From an uncultured Luminiphilus sp. (GTDB lineage: Bacteria; Pseudomonadota; Gammaproteobacteria; Pseudomonadales; Halieaceae): a stretch of DNA of 44,044 bases. Where the stretch lies: positions 1-44,044 of the forward strand of contig CAJJBO010000016.1 of NCBI GenBank assembly GCA_905182485.1. The letters run 5' to 3'. The notes below the pieces were generated by a model. The model saw only the letters and a list, made by a program, of their open reading frames with translations. It made no database searches and was not told the origin of the DNA. The translations under genes were made by a program, and so were the position numbers. This document shows, in pieces, positions 25,207-34,670 of this stretch. Each line of letters starts with the position of its first letter. Positions within the stretch are counted from its first letter, which is position 1.

Positions 25207-26444
25207 ATGAAGCGTCTGACGATAATCGCAATGCTTGCCTCAGTCCTGGCCTCCTGCACCCCCGCCTGGCAGCAACCGGTTGCGCCTGAAGACGTCATTT
25301 TTTTGGGCCGCAGTGAAACGGAGACTCGCGACAATATCACCGTAACCGTCGCGGTCCCATCGCAAGAAGAGACCCAGCAGCTATTCGGGACCAATCTGTA
25401 CAAGTCGCGCGTGCAACCCGTCTGGATCAGCGTAGAAAACCGCACTCAACAGCGTCTTACGCTGATGCGAAACGCCGTCGACGATGCCTCTATTTCTCCC
25501 GCCGAAGCGGCTTTTCTTCGGCATGCCGGCCCCAAACAGGTAGACCGAGGTGGCCAGAAGCGCGACGGCTGAATTTAAGAACCCTGTTGCGCCTGGCGCC
25601 ACCGTCGACGGCTATATCTTCACCAACATCGATGAGGGGTTTAAAAACATCAATGTTGACCTATTGAGTGACACAGCATTATTCAACTTCGTTTTTACCA
25701 TCAAGATCCCTGGGCTCAATACCGCCATGGAGTACGTGGACTTAGATCAGTTATATCAAACCATTAAAAATTTAACTGCAACGGAGGAGTTGCGAGCGCG
25801 TCTTCAGAATGAAGCTTGCTGCACAACCAATCAGAAAGGCACTGTAACTGGGGACCCGCTGCATAGAGGTTTTTGCATCACTAGACAGCTCATTACCGAG
25901 TTCAGGAACGAACTCCGACGGGTTGCTTAAATCGGCGCTCAAAACCACACGTTCGTTTGTCTTTGGTAGCCAATACCTCTACTCACCGATCAGTCCGCTC
26001 TACCACTATGGTCGCTCACAAGATTTAGGGTTGCAAAAGGCACGGCAATCAGTGAGCCGACGAAATCATATTCGCCTGTGGCTCGCCCCGTACCGCTTTC
26101 GGGATATGGATGTTTTTTTAGGACAAATAAGCCGCGATATTGGGGTGGCATTCTTTAAAAACACACTGGCGACTCACACCATAGATCCCTACGTTGATAG
26201 TACTCGGGACGGATTGGCCGGAGACCTCGCCTATTCACAAAATCTATCCGGTGTCGCCTATGTCGCTGGCTCCCAGATCTCTACAGAGGCAGACACCCAC
26301 TATAATCTCACGCCCGATCCTTACTATTCAGATGGCTACCGTGCTGTTTTTTTCTTTTCTGAAGAGACCAAGTCACTCGACGAAATTGATCACATCATGT
26401 GGTTGCCTCAGTGGCATCCAAGCCTGCAACCCAATGTCGAATAA
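25207..26444 (+). CDS. LssY_C-domain lipoprotein, two frameshifts
   Basis: About 410 residues in three frames. The N-terminus has a lipobox (MLASVLASCTPA). The first frame stops near 25572, shifts to SATAEFKNPVAPGATVDGYI, and shifts again near 25865-25925 to SALKTTRSFVFGSQYLYSP. The last part is a good LssY C-terminal domain (PF14067): KARQSVSRRNHIRLWLAPYR, FLGQISRDIGVAFF, THTIDPYVDSTRDGL and NLTPDPYYSDGYRAVFFFSE. The role of this domain is unknown. It is often joined to or near PAP2 phosphatases, suggesting lipid or envelope work. The end overlaps the next gene's start by 11 bases. No clear ribosome site precedes 25207. Confidence 0.72.
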
Positions 26445-27589
26445 GGTGGCCGTTGCAGACCACAACATGACCAGTGGTGCTGACAGAATAGCGAGTGCAC
26501 TCTGCGGTGTTGCGATTTTTGCGGCCTTGCCCCTGCTGATCAGCTGCTCCAGTCAACCGAAAGTGCCCTTTTCCTACACGATTGACCCCTTATCATTTGA
26601 GCCTGGCAACCAATACAACATCACCGACGGACGCGCCCGGTTTAGGGAGATTTTTTGTGCTGCCAACGAGGATCATGGTGCGCTACTCCCCGATTTCAGA
26701 TCCTGCGAAGAGGCACTCGTGCGCTTTGACAACGAACCCACGTCAACAGGAGAGCCCGTCGATCTCGGAATATCGTCCCTAAACTTACTAGGGCAAATGG
26801 TCCCCGGCCTAGGTTACTCCTGTATTAAACCCTGGTTACATCATGACAATTCAGCACCACAGCATGTGGCCGAACTCGGCTACGAAACGGGCTTTATTCA
26901 AGTCGAGGGCATCGCCAGCTCAGAGACCAATGGCGAACTGATCGCGCAATCGATTCGGTCTTTGGATAGGAACAACAAGAGCAGGCCGCTCGTTCTTGTC
27001 GGTTATTCCAAAGGACTACCCGATATTTTTTCCTTCCTGGTCAACTACCCCGATGTAGCGCGTCATGTCACGGCAGTGGTGTCTTACTCGGGCGCCGTCT
27101 GGGGCTCAGCATTGGCTGAGAGAGGCTAACGAAAAGCAGCTGCGCTGGCTAACACGGGTGCCGGGAGCAGAGTGCGAGAAGAAAGATTCAAAGGCACTGG
27201 AGACGTTGATGCCTGCCAACCGCAAGCAATGGTTTGCAGAACAGACGCTACCAGCGCACATCCATTACTACTCCGTGGTGTCCTTTCCCGATCCCGCCAA
27301 TATTTCTAACGGTTTACAAGGGTCCCATAGAAAACTGGCGCAACTACAAGACGCGCGCAACGACAGTCAGCTGGTCTTTTACGACCAGGTCATACCCGGA
27401 TCCACCCTACTGGGTTTTTTTAACGCCGATCATTGGGCCATGTCGGTGCCTATCGCGCGACAGCACAAGGTCTCTCAGGCCCTGTTCGCCGATAAGAACA
27501 GCTTCCCAAGAGAAATCGCCTTAGAGGCCATCCTGCGTTACGTAGAAGAGGACTTGCTGACGCGCAAGTCAATCGCGCGCCCTGACTAA
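26434..27589 (+). CDS. Alpha/beta-hydrolase-like lipoprotein, one frameshift
   Basis: About 385 residues. The hydrophobic leader ends in a lipobox (PLLISCSS). A serine-hydrolase elbow is present in LVLVGYSKGLPDIF (GYSKG), preceded by QSIRSLDRNNKSRP and followed by VVSYSGAVWGSAL, which suggests a lipase/esterase or inactive relative. The frame breaks near 27110-27125 and continues WLREANEKQLRWLTRVPGA, HIHYYSVVSFPDP and ADHWAMSVPIARQHK, whose His could complete a catalytic triad. Start at 26434 overlaps the LssY_C gene; ATG 26467 is an alternative. The pair of lipoproteins is probably co-expressed and acts at the same envelope site. Confidence 0.65.
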
Positions 27590-27608
27590 CCGCTCACTTT
27601 GGCGCTGA

Positions 27609-29843
27609 CTACTGCTCCTGCAGCGCCGCCACAATCTTGGGTGGATTCAATGGCAGATCCCGCAAGCGCACACCCGCAGAGCGGTAAACCGCCTCGGCGA
27701 CCGCAGGCATTGGCGGCACGATCGGCACCTCACCCACCCCTTTGACACCAAAAGGATGAAGCGGATTCGGCACTTCAACAATGACCGTATCGATAAAGGG
27801 AAGGTCTGAGGCAACCGGGATCCGATAGTCAAGAAATCCAGGGTTCTGCAGGGCCCCGTGCTCGTCGTAGAGGTATTCCTCATTCAGCGCCCAGCCAATG
27901 CCTTGCGCGGCGCCACCCTGCATTTGTCCTTCTACGTAGGCGGGATGAATCGCCTTGCCTGCGTCTTGAATCACGGTGTAACGCGTAATCGTAGTGCGGC
28001 CCGTTTCTTTATCCACTTTAGCGTCACATATATGGACACCGAATGACGGTGCCGCGCTGCTGGCCGTGAGCGAACTCGAAAAGGTCAGCGGCCCTCCCAT
28101 CGTGCCAGCACGGCGAGCCAGCGCCTCAAACGTGAGGGATTGTTCGCCATAATGCGCAGCGCCTTGAGACCAGGTGACGACAACCGCCTCGACCTCCCAT
28201 TCGGCTGCCGCGCGACGACACATCTCAGCGACGCATTGCTCAGCTGCTTGAATAACGGCTTGTCCGGTGGCCAGCGTCGTACGGCTTCCCCCCGTGACAT
28301 CGCAATGGCCCACAGCGTCGGTCGCCGCAATCTGGGGATGGATATGTTCAAAAGGAATGCCCAATACCTCGGCGGCCATTAATGCCATCGACGCGCGCGA
28401 ACCCCCAATGTCGGGACTCCCGGTCAGAATAGACAGGTGGCCGTCGGACAAGACATTCAAGGTCGCACTCGATTGTAAGCCCGCATTAATCCAATACCCT
28501 GCCGCCACACCTCGGCCCTCACCCTCCGCCACAGGGGCTTTGTAGTGCGCATGAGTACTCGCCACTTCGAGACATTCCCTCAAGCCAATACGCTTATAGG
28601 GCGCACCCATCATATTGACATCGCCCTCCTCTACGGCATTTTTGAGTCGAAACGCCAACGGATCCATACCCAACTCCGCCGCAAGCTCGGTCATCGCGAG
28701 TTCAAATCCTAGCGTCACCTGCGGCACACTCGGTGCTCGATACGCATGGATTTTCGGCTTGTTCGTGTAAACAGCTCGCCCCGTCGATCGAGCATTGGTC
28801 AACTTGTAACAGGCGGTCGCCATAAAAGCGGGAATGCCCGCAGGGTTGCCGTTGTAGGCACCCGAGTCCATCACACATTCCACGTCAGCAGCGACTAATT
28901 GACCGTCTTTCATGGCGCCCAACTTAACGCGCGTTTGGGCACCCGGCGCGGGCCCCGTGACGCGAAAGACGTCGCCTCGATCCATGACCATTTTGACCGG
29001 CCGACCGGATTTTTGGGCCAATACCACCGCTACCGGTTCTAGATAGACGGTTGTCTTACCGCCAAATCCGCCACCGATTTCAGACGCCGTCACCTTGACC
29101 TTACCCACATCAATACCCGTTAACGCGGCCGTATACTGCGCCACCGTAAAGTGACCTTGTGTACTGCACCATAAGTCGACCCGTCCTGCTGCATCGACGC
29201 GAGCCACGCACGCGTGGGGCTCGATATACCCTTGATGACACATTGGTACCGAGTAGGTTTGCTCGATGACAACGTCTGCGCGTTCGAAGGCGGCGTCGGG
29301 TTCGCCGACTTCTAAACTGATATGCGCTGCCAAATTAGTCGGCTCCTCGGGGAAACCGTCAGGGAATCGATCCGCGTGAAGAATGGGAGCATCCGCACCC
29401 AGCGCCTCATGCATATTCGTAACAGCCGGGAGCACCTGATACGAGACCGCAATCAGCGCTGCCGCCTCTGCGGCCAGCTCGGGTGATGTCGCCGCAACGG
29501 CAGCCACCGCCTGCGCATGAAACAAGACCTTGCCTTGAGACATCACCATAGGACTCAAATCTTTGAGCGCTATTGCACCCTCACCGCTACCGAGCACGGA
29601 ATCTCCCGGTACCGGCAGGTCCTCACCCGTCATCACCGCCAATACACCCTCCATGGCGAGGGCTTGACTGCAGTCGATCGATTGAATGATCGCGTGCGCG
29701 TGCGGACTGCGAACAATATAGCCATAGATCTGACCTTGCATATTCAGATCGGCACCGTAGCGAGCTCGCCCAGTGACTTTATCGAGTCCATCTGGACGTA
29801 TGGGGCGCGAGCCAATAATCGAAAATTCTTGATAGGCATTCAT
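27609..29843 (-). CDS. Molybdopterin-binding subunit of a xanthine-dehydrogenase-family hydroxylase
   Basis: 744 residues, intact. It carries the Mo-pterin cofactor and hydroxylates its substrate with water as the oxygen source. Features: RPIRPDGLDKVTGRARYGAD start, GGGFGGKTTVYLEP, AYRAPSVPQVTLGFE, GQMQGGAAQGIGWALNE and the active-site GVKGVGEVP with the expected Glu. It lacks the AYRCSFR motif of form I CO dehydrogenase, so it is not CoxL proper; aldehyde, purine, isoquinoline or other N-heterocycle substrates are possible. It is the last gene of a FAD / 2Fe-2S / Mo operon, with a four-base overlap to the FeS subunit. No MobA-type chaperone is in the window. Confidence 0.92.
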   Translation of the reverse strand: MNAYQEFSIIGSRPIRPDGLDKVTGRARYGADLNMQGQIYGYIVRSPHAHAIIQSIDCSQALAMEGVLAVMTGEDLPVPGDSVLGSGEGAIALKDLSPMVMSQGKVLFHAQAVAAVAATSPELAAEAAALIAVSYQVLPAVTNMHEALGADAPILHADRFPDGFPEEPTNLAAHISLEVGEPDAAFERADVVIEQTYSVPMCHQGYIEPHACVARVDAAGRVDLWCSTQGHFTVAQYTAALTGIDVGKVKVTASEIGGGFGGKTTVYLEPVAVVLAQKSGRPVKMVMDRGDVFRVTGPAPGAQTRVKLGAMKDGQLVAADVECVMDSGAYNGNPAGIPAFMATACYKLTNARSTGRAVYTNKPKIHAYRAPSVPQVTLGFELAMTELAAELGMDPLAFRLKNAVEEGDVNMMGAPYKRIGLRECLEVASTHAHYKAPVAEGEGRGVAAGYWINAGLQSSATLNVLSDGHLSILTGSPDIGGSRASMALMAAEVLGIPFEHIHPQIAATDAVGHCDVTGGSRTTLATGQAVIQAAEQCVAEMCRRAAAEWEVEAVVVTWSQGAAHYGEQSLTFEALARRAGTMGGPLTFSSSLTASSAAPSFGVHICDAKVDKETGRTTITRYTVIQDAGKAIHPAYVEGQMQGGAAQGIGWALNEEYLYDEHGALQNPGFLDYRIPVASDLPFIDTVIVEVPNPLHPFGVKGVGEVPIVPPMPAVAEAVYRSAGVRLRDLPLNPPKIVAALQEQ

Positions 29844-30337
29844 ACGGCAGCATCCTCTCGCATTTGCTGAGCCGCATCTAGCACGGCCCGAATGATCTTG
29901 TCATACCCGGTACACCGACAAAGGTTACCTGCCAGCCAATAGCGTGCCTGTTCCTCGGTGGGGTTGGGGTTGTGCTCTATGAGCGCTTTGGCCGCTATCA
30001 CCACACCGGGCGTGCAAATGCCGCATTGCAGACCGGCATGCTCGAGCAGCTTGTGCTGCACCGGGTGTAACACACCCCCTTCTGCGACCCCCTCTATGGT
30101 TTGAACTGCTTGCCCCTCGACCTCGGCTGCCAACACTAGGCAAGCGCAGACCAATCGATCATTGACCAGTACCGAACAGGCACCGCAGTCTCCGGTATTG
30201 CAGCCGATTTTAGTCCCTATGAGCTCCAGCTCATCACGGAGTACGTCCGCCAGTACCTGACCGGGAGAACACAAAAAAGCAGTCGGCTCACCGTTAATCG
30301 TGGCTTGCACGGCCATTTTGTTCAGCGGCTTGTTCAT
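29840..30337 (-). CDS. [2Fe-2S] subunit of the molybdenum hydroxylase
   Basis: 165 residues. It has two [2Fe-2S] clusters: an N-terminal plant-ferredoxin type (GCNTGDCGACSVLV, then RLVCAC) and a C-terminal helical type (LQCGICTPG, NLCRCTGYDK). It passes electrons from the Mo site to FAD. Starts and stops overlap both neighbours by four bases (ATGA), so the three subunits are translationally coupled. An alternative start at the second Met (MAVQATINGE) is possible. The length is typical of CoxS/XdhC-like small subunits. Confidence 0.95.
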   Translation of the reverse strand: MNKPLNKMAVQATINGEPTAFLCSPGQVLADVLRDELELIGTKIGCNTGDCGACSVLVNDRLVCACLVLAAEVEGQAVQTIEGVAEGGVLHPVQHKLLEHAGLQCGICTPGVVIAAKALIEHNPNPTEEQARYWLAGNLCRCTGYDKIIRAVLDAAQQMREDAAV

Positions 30338-31206
30338 GATGATGCCTCCACAATGCGTGCCTGCGCTTGCGCAATCGCCCGCGCCACCAATACCCCCACA
30401 ACATGTGTGCGGTATTCAGCGGTGCCGCGCTTATCTGAAATAGGGCACGCCGCCTCTCTTGCCGCCGCAACGGCTGCTTCAATTGCAGTCGCCTCCAATT
30501 GCGTTCCGATTAACGCCGCACCCGCTGCTTCCACCAGCAAAGCGGTGGGTGCCACTGCACCGATCGAGACGCGTGCCGCGGTGCAGGTACCCTCGCCATC
30601 AAGCGTTAGCGAAACGCCCACCCCCGCCACCGCAATATCCATCTCAGTCCGCGGCGTCAGGCGTAAATAAGCGTCAGCAGTCTGTGATGATGGACGCGGC
30701 AATATTAGTGCGACCAGCAGCTCACCCTCTTTTAGGGCATTTTTGCTCGGTCCTAAGACAAAATCCTCTACCGGCATCTGATGATCACCTGCAGGGCCGG
30801 TAATCACGCACTGCGCACCGTTGGCAATCAAAGCGGGAATGCTGTCGGCTGCCGGTGACGCGTTACAGAGATTGCCACCTGCAGAGCAGCGGCCTTGAAT
30901 TTGCGTTGAACCGATTAAGTCGAGCGCCTCAGCGAAGCCAGGAAAAAACGAAGGTACATCACTGTCATGCAGAATCGAAAAAGCAGACGCTGCAGCACCG
31001 ATGTGCAACGCTTCGGCATCGACGCTAATCGCTGTGAGCTCGGGAATTTTTTTAAGGTCGACGACTCTCTCTGGGCTGCGAGTCCCCAAACGGACACCCA
31101 CCAATAAGTCGGTCCCGCCGGCCAATACCGACGCCATTGCACCATCCGCCAACAAGCTCTTCGCCTCGGATAATGAATGGGGTGCCACAAATTCCTGAAT
31201 TGACAT
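30334..31206 (-). CDS. FAD-binding subunit of the molybdenum hydroxylase
   Basis: 290 residues, the CoxM/XdhB type. It binds FAD and hands electrons to the acceptor. Visible motifs are SVLAGGTDLLVGVRLGT (FAD pyrophosphate loop), LDLIGSTQIQGRCSAGGNLC then NASPAADSIPAL, and LTPRTEMDIAVAGVGV. The usual RNRGTIGGN is QGRCSAGGN here, a mild deviation next to the flavin. It is the first gene of the operon, 1 to 3 in the order FAD, FeS, Mo. No promoter was recognised in the 185 bases between it and the YciB-like gene, which is on the same strand upstream. Confidence 0.93.
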   Translation of the reverse strand: MSIQEFVAPHSLSEAKSLLADGAMASVLAGGTDLLVGVRLGTRSPERVVDLKKIPELTAISVDAEALHIGAAASAFSILHDSDVPSFFPGFAEALDLIGSTQIQGRCSAGGNLCNASPAADSIPALIANGAQCVITGPAGDHQMPVEDFVLGPSKNALKEGELLVALILPRPSSQTADAYLRLTPRTEMDIAVAGVGVSLTLDGEGTCTAARVSIGAVAPTALLVEAAGAALIGTQLEATAIEAAVAAAREAACPISDKRGTAEYRTHVVGVLVARAIAQAQARIVEASS

Positions 31207-31391
31207 GCGCTTCTCTCATTTGTTTCGCTAAATTGAATAAAGCGGGTGTTCAAAATACCGCTAGCAGTGAGTAACGATAACGCTTTTAGGCGACATTTGG
31301 GAACTTTATCCACACGCCACTCGTACCCACTGCGGCAAGGCTCAGATTCATTATCTCACCCTCGGAGCAGCATTCAACGCTGCTAACGGCG

Positions 31392-32426
31392 CTAACCAGC
31401 TGTTCGCTTGCGCGCCCAAAAAACAACGGCATAAAAAAGCGCCATGCTCAACGGCAAGTCTAAAAAGGTCGTCCACGTCAGCCAAAAATCCTCAGTGAAA
31501 TGATTTGCCACATAGTAATTGGCCAATGCCATAACCACGCCAACGAGGCTCATGCCAATGGCGATCCGCTCATGGTTGAGTGGTAACGGCATGTAGCGTT
31601 CGATGCGGGCGCCAAAATAAGCGCCGCGACGCAGTAACCCGTCGATCATGAAAATGCTCGCTGTCAGCAATCCCAGTACGGTGCCCTTCATCTGCACCCA
31701 ATAATCGTCCTGCAATGCCAGCGAAAAAGCCGCCGAAATCAACAGCATGATCGTTCCAAAGACGGCGAAACCACCCAGTAGATCGACTTTGACAAACCGC
31801 TGCATCACCACGAGCAACAACCCTGCCCCCGCGCCGATAATAGCGGCAAGTGCTAGATCTTCAGTGACCTTGCCGACGATAAAAAAAAGCGCACCGAGTG
31901 CCATATCGGCATAAATAGAATATTTGTTACGCTGCCATTTGCGCTGACTCAACTGGGTCATTTGCTCAACGCTAAGCCCGCTCACCCCGGCGAGTTCCTC
32001 TTCTGATGGCGCGACCTCTGGGGCAGGTCGCTGACCGACGTGCAGGTCATGTCCGGGATGGCTTTCATAAATCAGCTGACCACCCTCGATAACGGCGATC
32101 GCTAAGCTCGCTCCGTTATCAAATCCGGCTATTAACTGCGCTGAAGACCGCTGACTAGGTTCAGCGGTGTCCCCATGCACTGAATGAGGACCTTTCTGGG
32201 ACGCTCCACCGGACAAATCAATAGATAAGTCGCTGTCGAGGTCCGGGGACAACTTGAAGGCGAAACCGATAGGTCCCTCTCTATACGAATGAGATTGCTC
32301 GGCGAGCAACACATTGCGTCGAAACAATCTCGCTTGCGTATTGGTAAAGGCCAGCGACACCTCAAGCACATAGTCTTGAGCACTGTATTGAAATGGCCTT
32401 AAAAAGGTCCAAAGTCGCATGAACAT
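31392..32426 (-). CDS. Membrane protein with YciB/IspZ-like C-terminal domain
   Basis: 344 residues. The N-terminal half (about 150 residues) is soluble and unrecognised, with beta-like VLEVSLAFTNTQARLFRRNV and a GGQLIYESHPGHDLHVGQRP segment. The C-terminal half holds about five or six helices and resembles the inner-membrane septation protein family (YciB): ADMALGALFFIVGKVTEDLA, RYMPLPLNHERIAIGMSL, LANYYVANHFTEDFWLTWTT and FLDLPLSMALFYAVVFW. YciB proteins are about 180 residues, so this is a fusion or extended member. A role in envelope or cell division is only by family resemblance. Confidence 0.6.
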   Translation of the reverse strand: MFMRLWTFLRPFQYSAQDYVLEVSLAFTNTQARLFRRNVLLAEQSHSYREGPIGFAFKLSPDLDSDLSIDLSGGASQKGPHSVHGDTAEPSQRSSAQLIAGFDNGASLAIAVIEGGQLIYESHPGHDLHVGQRPAPEVAPSEEELAGVSGLSVEQMTQLSQRKWQRNKYSIYADMALGALFFIVGKVTEDLALAAIIGAGAGLLLVVMQRFVKVDLLGGFAVFGTIMLLISAAFSLALQDDYWVQMKGTVLGLLTASIFMIDGLLRRGAYFGARIERYMPLPLNHERIAIGMSLVGVVMALANYYVANHFTEDFWLTWTTFLDLPLSMALFYAVVFWARKRTAG

Positions 32427-32916
32427 ACCTCATTACACTGTTTCAACGTTCTCAGAGTGTCTCTGCGCATTACATCTGCTCATCTCGCCTGATTTGACCG
32501 TGGCATGCAGTATAGTTCGTCGGAGTGCTCTGACAATGAAACGGGCTTAAAGGACACCACCGAGGTGCCAACAGCTAACGACAGCCTTCACACTAGGCTC
32601 ATTGGCAAACAGAACCAATGCTCGAGGAAAGTTAGTGTCCACTTCATATACATCAGTCCGTGTAAAACACGGCTGATGAGATGATCTAGCGCTCTAAAAC
32701 AGATCATCGATGAGTGACTCGCCCCTACTCTCAAGCAAGCTGGCAACGCGAACGCGCGTTAAAGCAAATCGGATCATCATGGATTAGCGGCGAACAGAAT
32801 ATCCAACTGGAGTGCCATCATGTATGCAATCATGATTCCTGCAGCTTCTGCAGTTGTCTCCGAGCGCGGTGAAAAGCGAGAGACGACTTCATTCACTTTT
32901 TCGGGCTCAACTGACA
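32427..32916. other. Divergent gap with two strong hairpins
   Basis: 490 bases between the YciB-like gene (minus) and the MBL gene (plus), with no supported gene; short open frames here lack protein character. Apart from the hairpins at 32651-32710 I see no convincing promoter. It could hold a small RNA. Confidence 0.4.
32651..32710. repeat. Two adjacent stem-loops
   Basis: First: CATCAGTCCGTGT pairs with ACACGGCTGATG (12 pairs with one bulged T, short loop), 32651-32678. Second: GATGATCT at about 32680 pairs with AGATCATC near 32701-32708, with a spacer of about 13 bases. Neither has a T-run, so they are not ordinary terminators. Confidence 0.65.
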
Positions 32917-33789
32917 ATGCAAAAATGGCGCATCGGCGACGTTACCATCACCAAGATTGTGGAGTTAGAGAGCTGCGGTGGCGCAGCTTGGATATTACCG
33001 GACGCGGTCCCCGAGGCATGCAGGGATATCGACTGGTTAAAGCCTGATTTCATGGACGAAACGGGTGAGCTTAAGTTCAGTGTTCATGCCCTCGTCATCG
33101 AGACAACAGACCAGCTTATTGTCGTAGACACTTGCGTAGGCAATGAGAAAGAGCGTATGCCCTACAAGAATTGGCATCACTTGCAAACCACCTTTCTGGC
33201 TGACTTCGCGCGCGCGGGCTTCGACCCTGCCTCGGTGGATTGCGTGCTGTGCACGCATCTCCATGTCGATCACGTGGGCTGGAACACCATGCTCGTCGGC
33301 GGAAAATGGGTGCCGACATTCCCTAACGCTCGATACCTTATTGCCAGAGATGAATATGACTATTTTAAGCGCACCGACATTGCCGAATTTAATCAACGCG
33401 TTTTTAACGATTCGGTAGCGCCCATCTTTCACGCAGGACTGATGGACCTTGTCGAGACCGATCACCGCGTCTGCAGCGAAGTCACCTTGGTGCCGACAGT
33501 GGGCCACACCCCGGGGCATGTCAGCATTCAGATCGAATCGAGGTCAGAGCAAGGTCTCATCACCGGTGACTTTGTTCATCACCCCTGCCAAATGGCGCGA
33601 CTGGATTGGGGCAGCACGGCAGATCTCGACGCCGATGCAGCAGATGACACACGCAGACGCGTGTTTGCGGACTGCGCAGAGACGCCCACCTTAGTCATTG
33701 GTACGCATTTTGCCGGTGCCACCGCAGGCCACATTGTCTGCGATGGCGAGGCCTATCGCCTGATACCTTTCAAACCGGGATTCGTCTGA
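32917..33789 (+). CDS. MBL-fold metallo-hydrolase (lactonase-like)
   Basis: 290 residues from the ATG at 32917; an upstream ATG at 32854 would add an unlikely leader. The metal site is complete: H114-x-H116-x-D118-H119 in CTHLHVDHVGWN, the third His in GHTPGHVSI, the bridging Asp in ITGDFVHHP and the last His in GTHFAGATAG. The layout is that of AttM-like lactonases and related hydrolases, which open lactone or ester rings using two Zn ions. The substrate is unknown; quorum-signal degradation is possible but not shown. It stands alone on the plus strand. Confidence 0.88.
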   Translation: MQKWRIGDVTITKIVELESCGGAAWILPDAVPEACRDIDWLKPDFMDETGELKFSVHALVIETTDQLIVVDTCVGNEKERMPYKNWHHLQTTFLADFARAGFDPASVDCVLCTHLHVDHVGWNTMLVGGKWVPTFPNARYLIARDEYDYFKRTDIAEFNQRVFNDSVAPIFHAGLMDLVETDHRVCSEVTLVPTVGHTPGHVSIQIESRSEQGLITGDFVHHPCQMARLDWGSTADLDADAADDTRRRVFADCAETPTLVIGTHFAGATAGHIVCDGEAYRLIPFKPGFV

Positions 33790-33902
33790 GCCGGCAGATA
33801 TCACCTTAAACGTCGCGGTCAACTACCGCGGCACAATCATCAGGCCCCAAACACCCTGTCTGACGAAGCGTTTTTCATGCCCCCTCGACGTCGCAACTAA
33901 CG

Positions 33903-33924
33903 ACGAATAGTATCGTCTATTCGT
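33903..33924. promoter_or_regulatory. Palindrome ACGAATAG-tatcgt-CTATTCGT
   Basis: Perfect 8-base arms with a 6-base spacer, 69 bases before the methyltransferase start. It has the shape of a dimeric repressor operator. No regulator gene is adjacent. Confidence 0.55.
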
Positions 33925-33992
33925 GTGTCACGAGGCGGCTCTATTATGTCGACCCTAGCGTCTCTCACTAACTGAACAGGGGGCAAACTCCA

Positions 33993-34647
33993 ATGCAGAA
34001 CGACGATAAAATCAGCCTCGATGACGCTTACGCCCTCAAGACGCCCGCAGGATAACGTTGCGTTATATCGCCATTGGGCCGAGACCTATGACGCTGAATT
34101 CGCCCGACACCGCGGGTATCAGTATCCCCAAAAGATTGCGGACATTTACGCTCACCACTCAAAGCCTGATGACAACCCCATATTAGATGTTGGGTCAGGG
34201 ACAGGCTTGGTGGCGTCAGCCCTGCAGGAACACCAAGCGATTAATGCTCAACTCACGATTGATGGCGTCGATATTTCGCCGGAAATGTTAGCCATAAGCC
34301 GGACAAAAAACGTCTATCGACATCTTTTCGAGGCGGACTTGACTCAACCAGTCGACCTACCCGAAAAGCAATACGGCGCTGTGGTTAGCGCTGGCACCTT
34401 TACCCACGGCCATGTTGGGCCAGAGGCGCTACTAACACTCTTACGCCTAAGCCGCACCGGCGCGCTGTTTGTGATTGGCGTCAATGGCACCGCGTTTGAT
34501 CAGTATCATTTCGGCTCACACTTTGCGTCGTTACAAGCCGATCAGCATATTACGCCGATTGAATTTATCCGCGTACAGTATTACGCCACCGCTAGTGACA
34601 TTCATGGCGCCGATCAGGGGTATGCTGTTTTATTTAGGAAGGGTTAA
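33993..34647 (+). CDS. Class I SAM-dependent methyltransferase, frameshifted
   Basis: About 217 residues. The ATG at 33993 (AGGGGG about nine bases before it) opens MQNDDKISLDDAYALKT; after a shift near 34045 it continues PQDNVALYRHWAETYDAEFA and runs to the end. Motif I (NPILDVGSGTGLVASAL), the acidic DGVDISPEML loop and YGAVVSAGTFTHGHVG are typical of methyltransfer to small molecules. The substrate is not known. It is followed by a decayed serine hydrolase gene and lies downstream of a possible operator. Confidence 0.82.
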
Positions 34648-34670
34648 CGCCAAGCGTCGACATGTTATGC

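Noticed and set aside
27858..29870. Several plus-strand open frames of 60-117 codons inside the Mo-subunit gene
   Set aside because: All lie antisense to an intact 744-codon gene and have no recognisable domain.
27609..31206. Aerobic CO dehydrogenase (CoxMSL)
   Set aside because: The Mo subunit lacks the AYRCSFR active-site loop, so only the general molybdenum hydroxylase call is supported.
33790..33992. Small gene between MBL and methyltransferase
   Set aside because: No open frame with a ribosome site; only the palindrome at 33903-33924 stands out.
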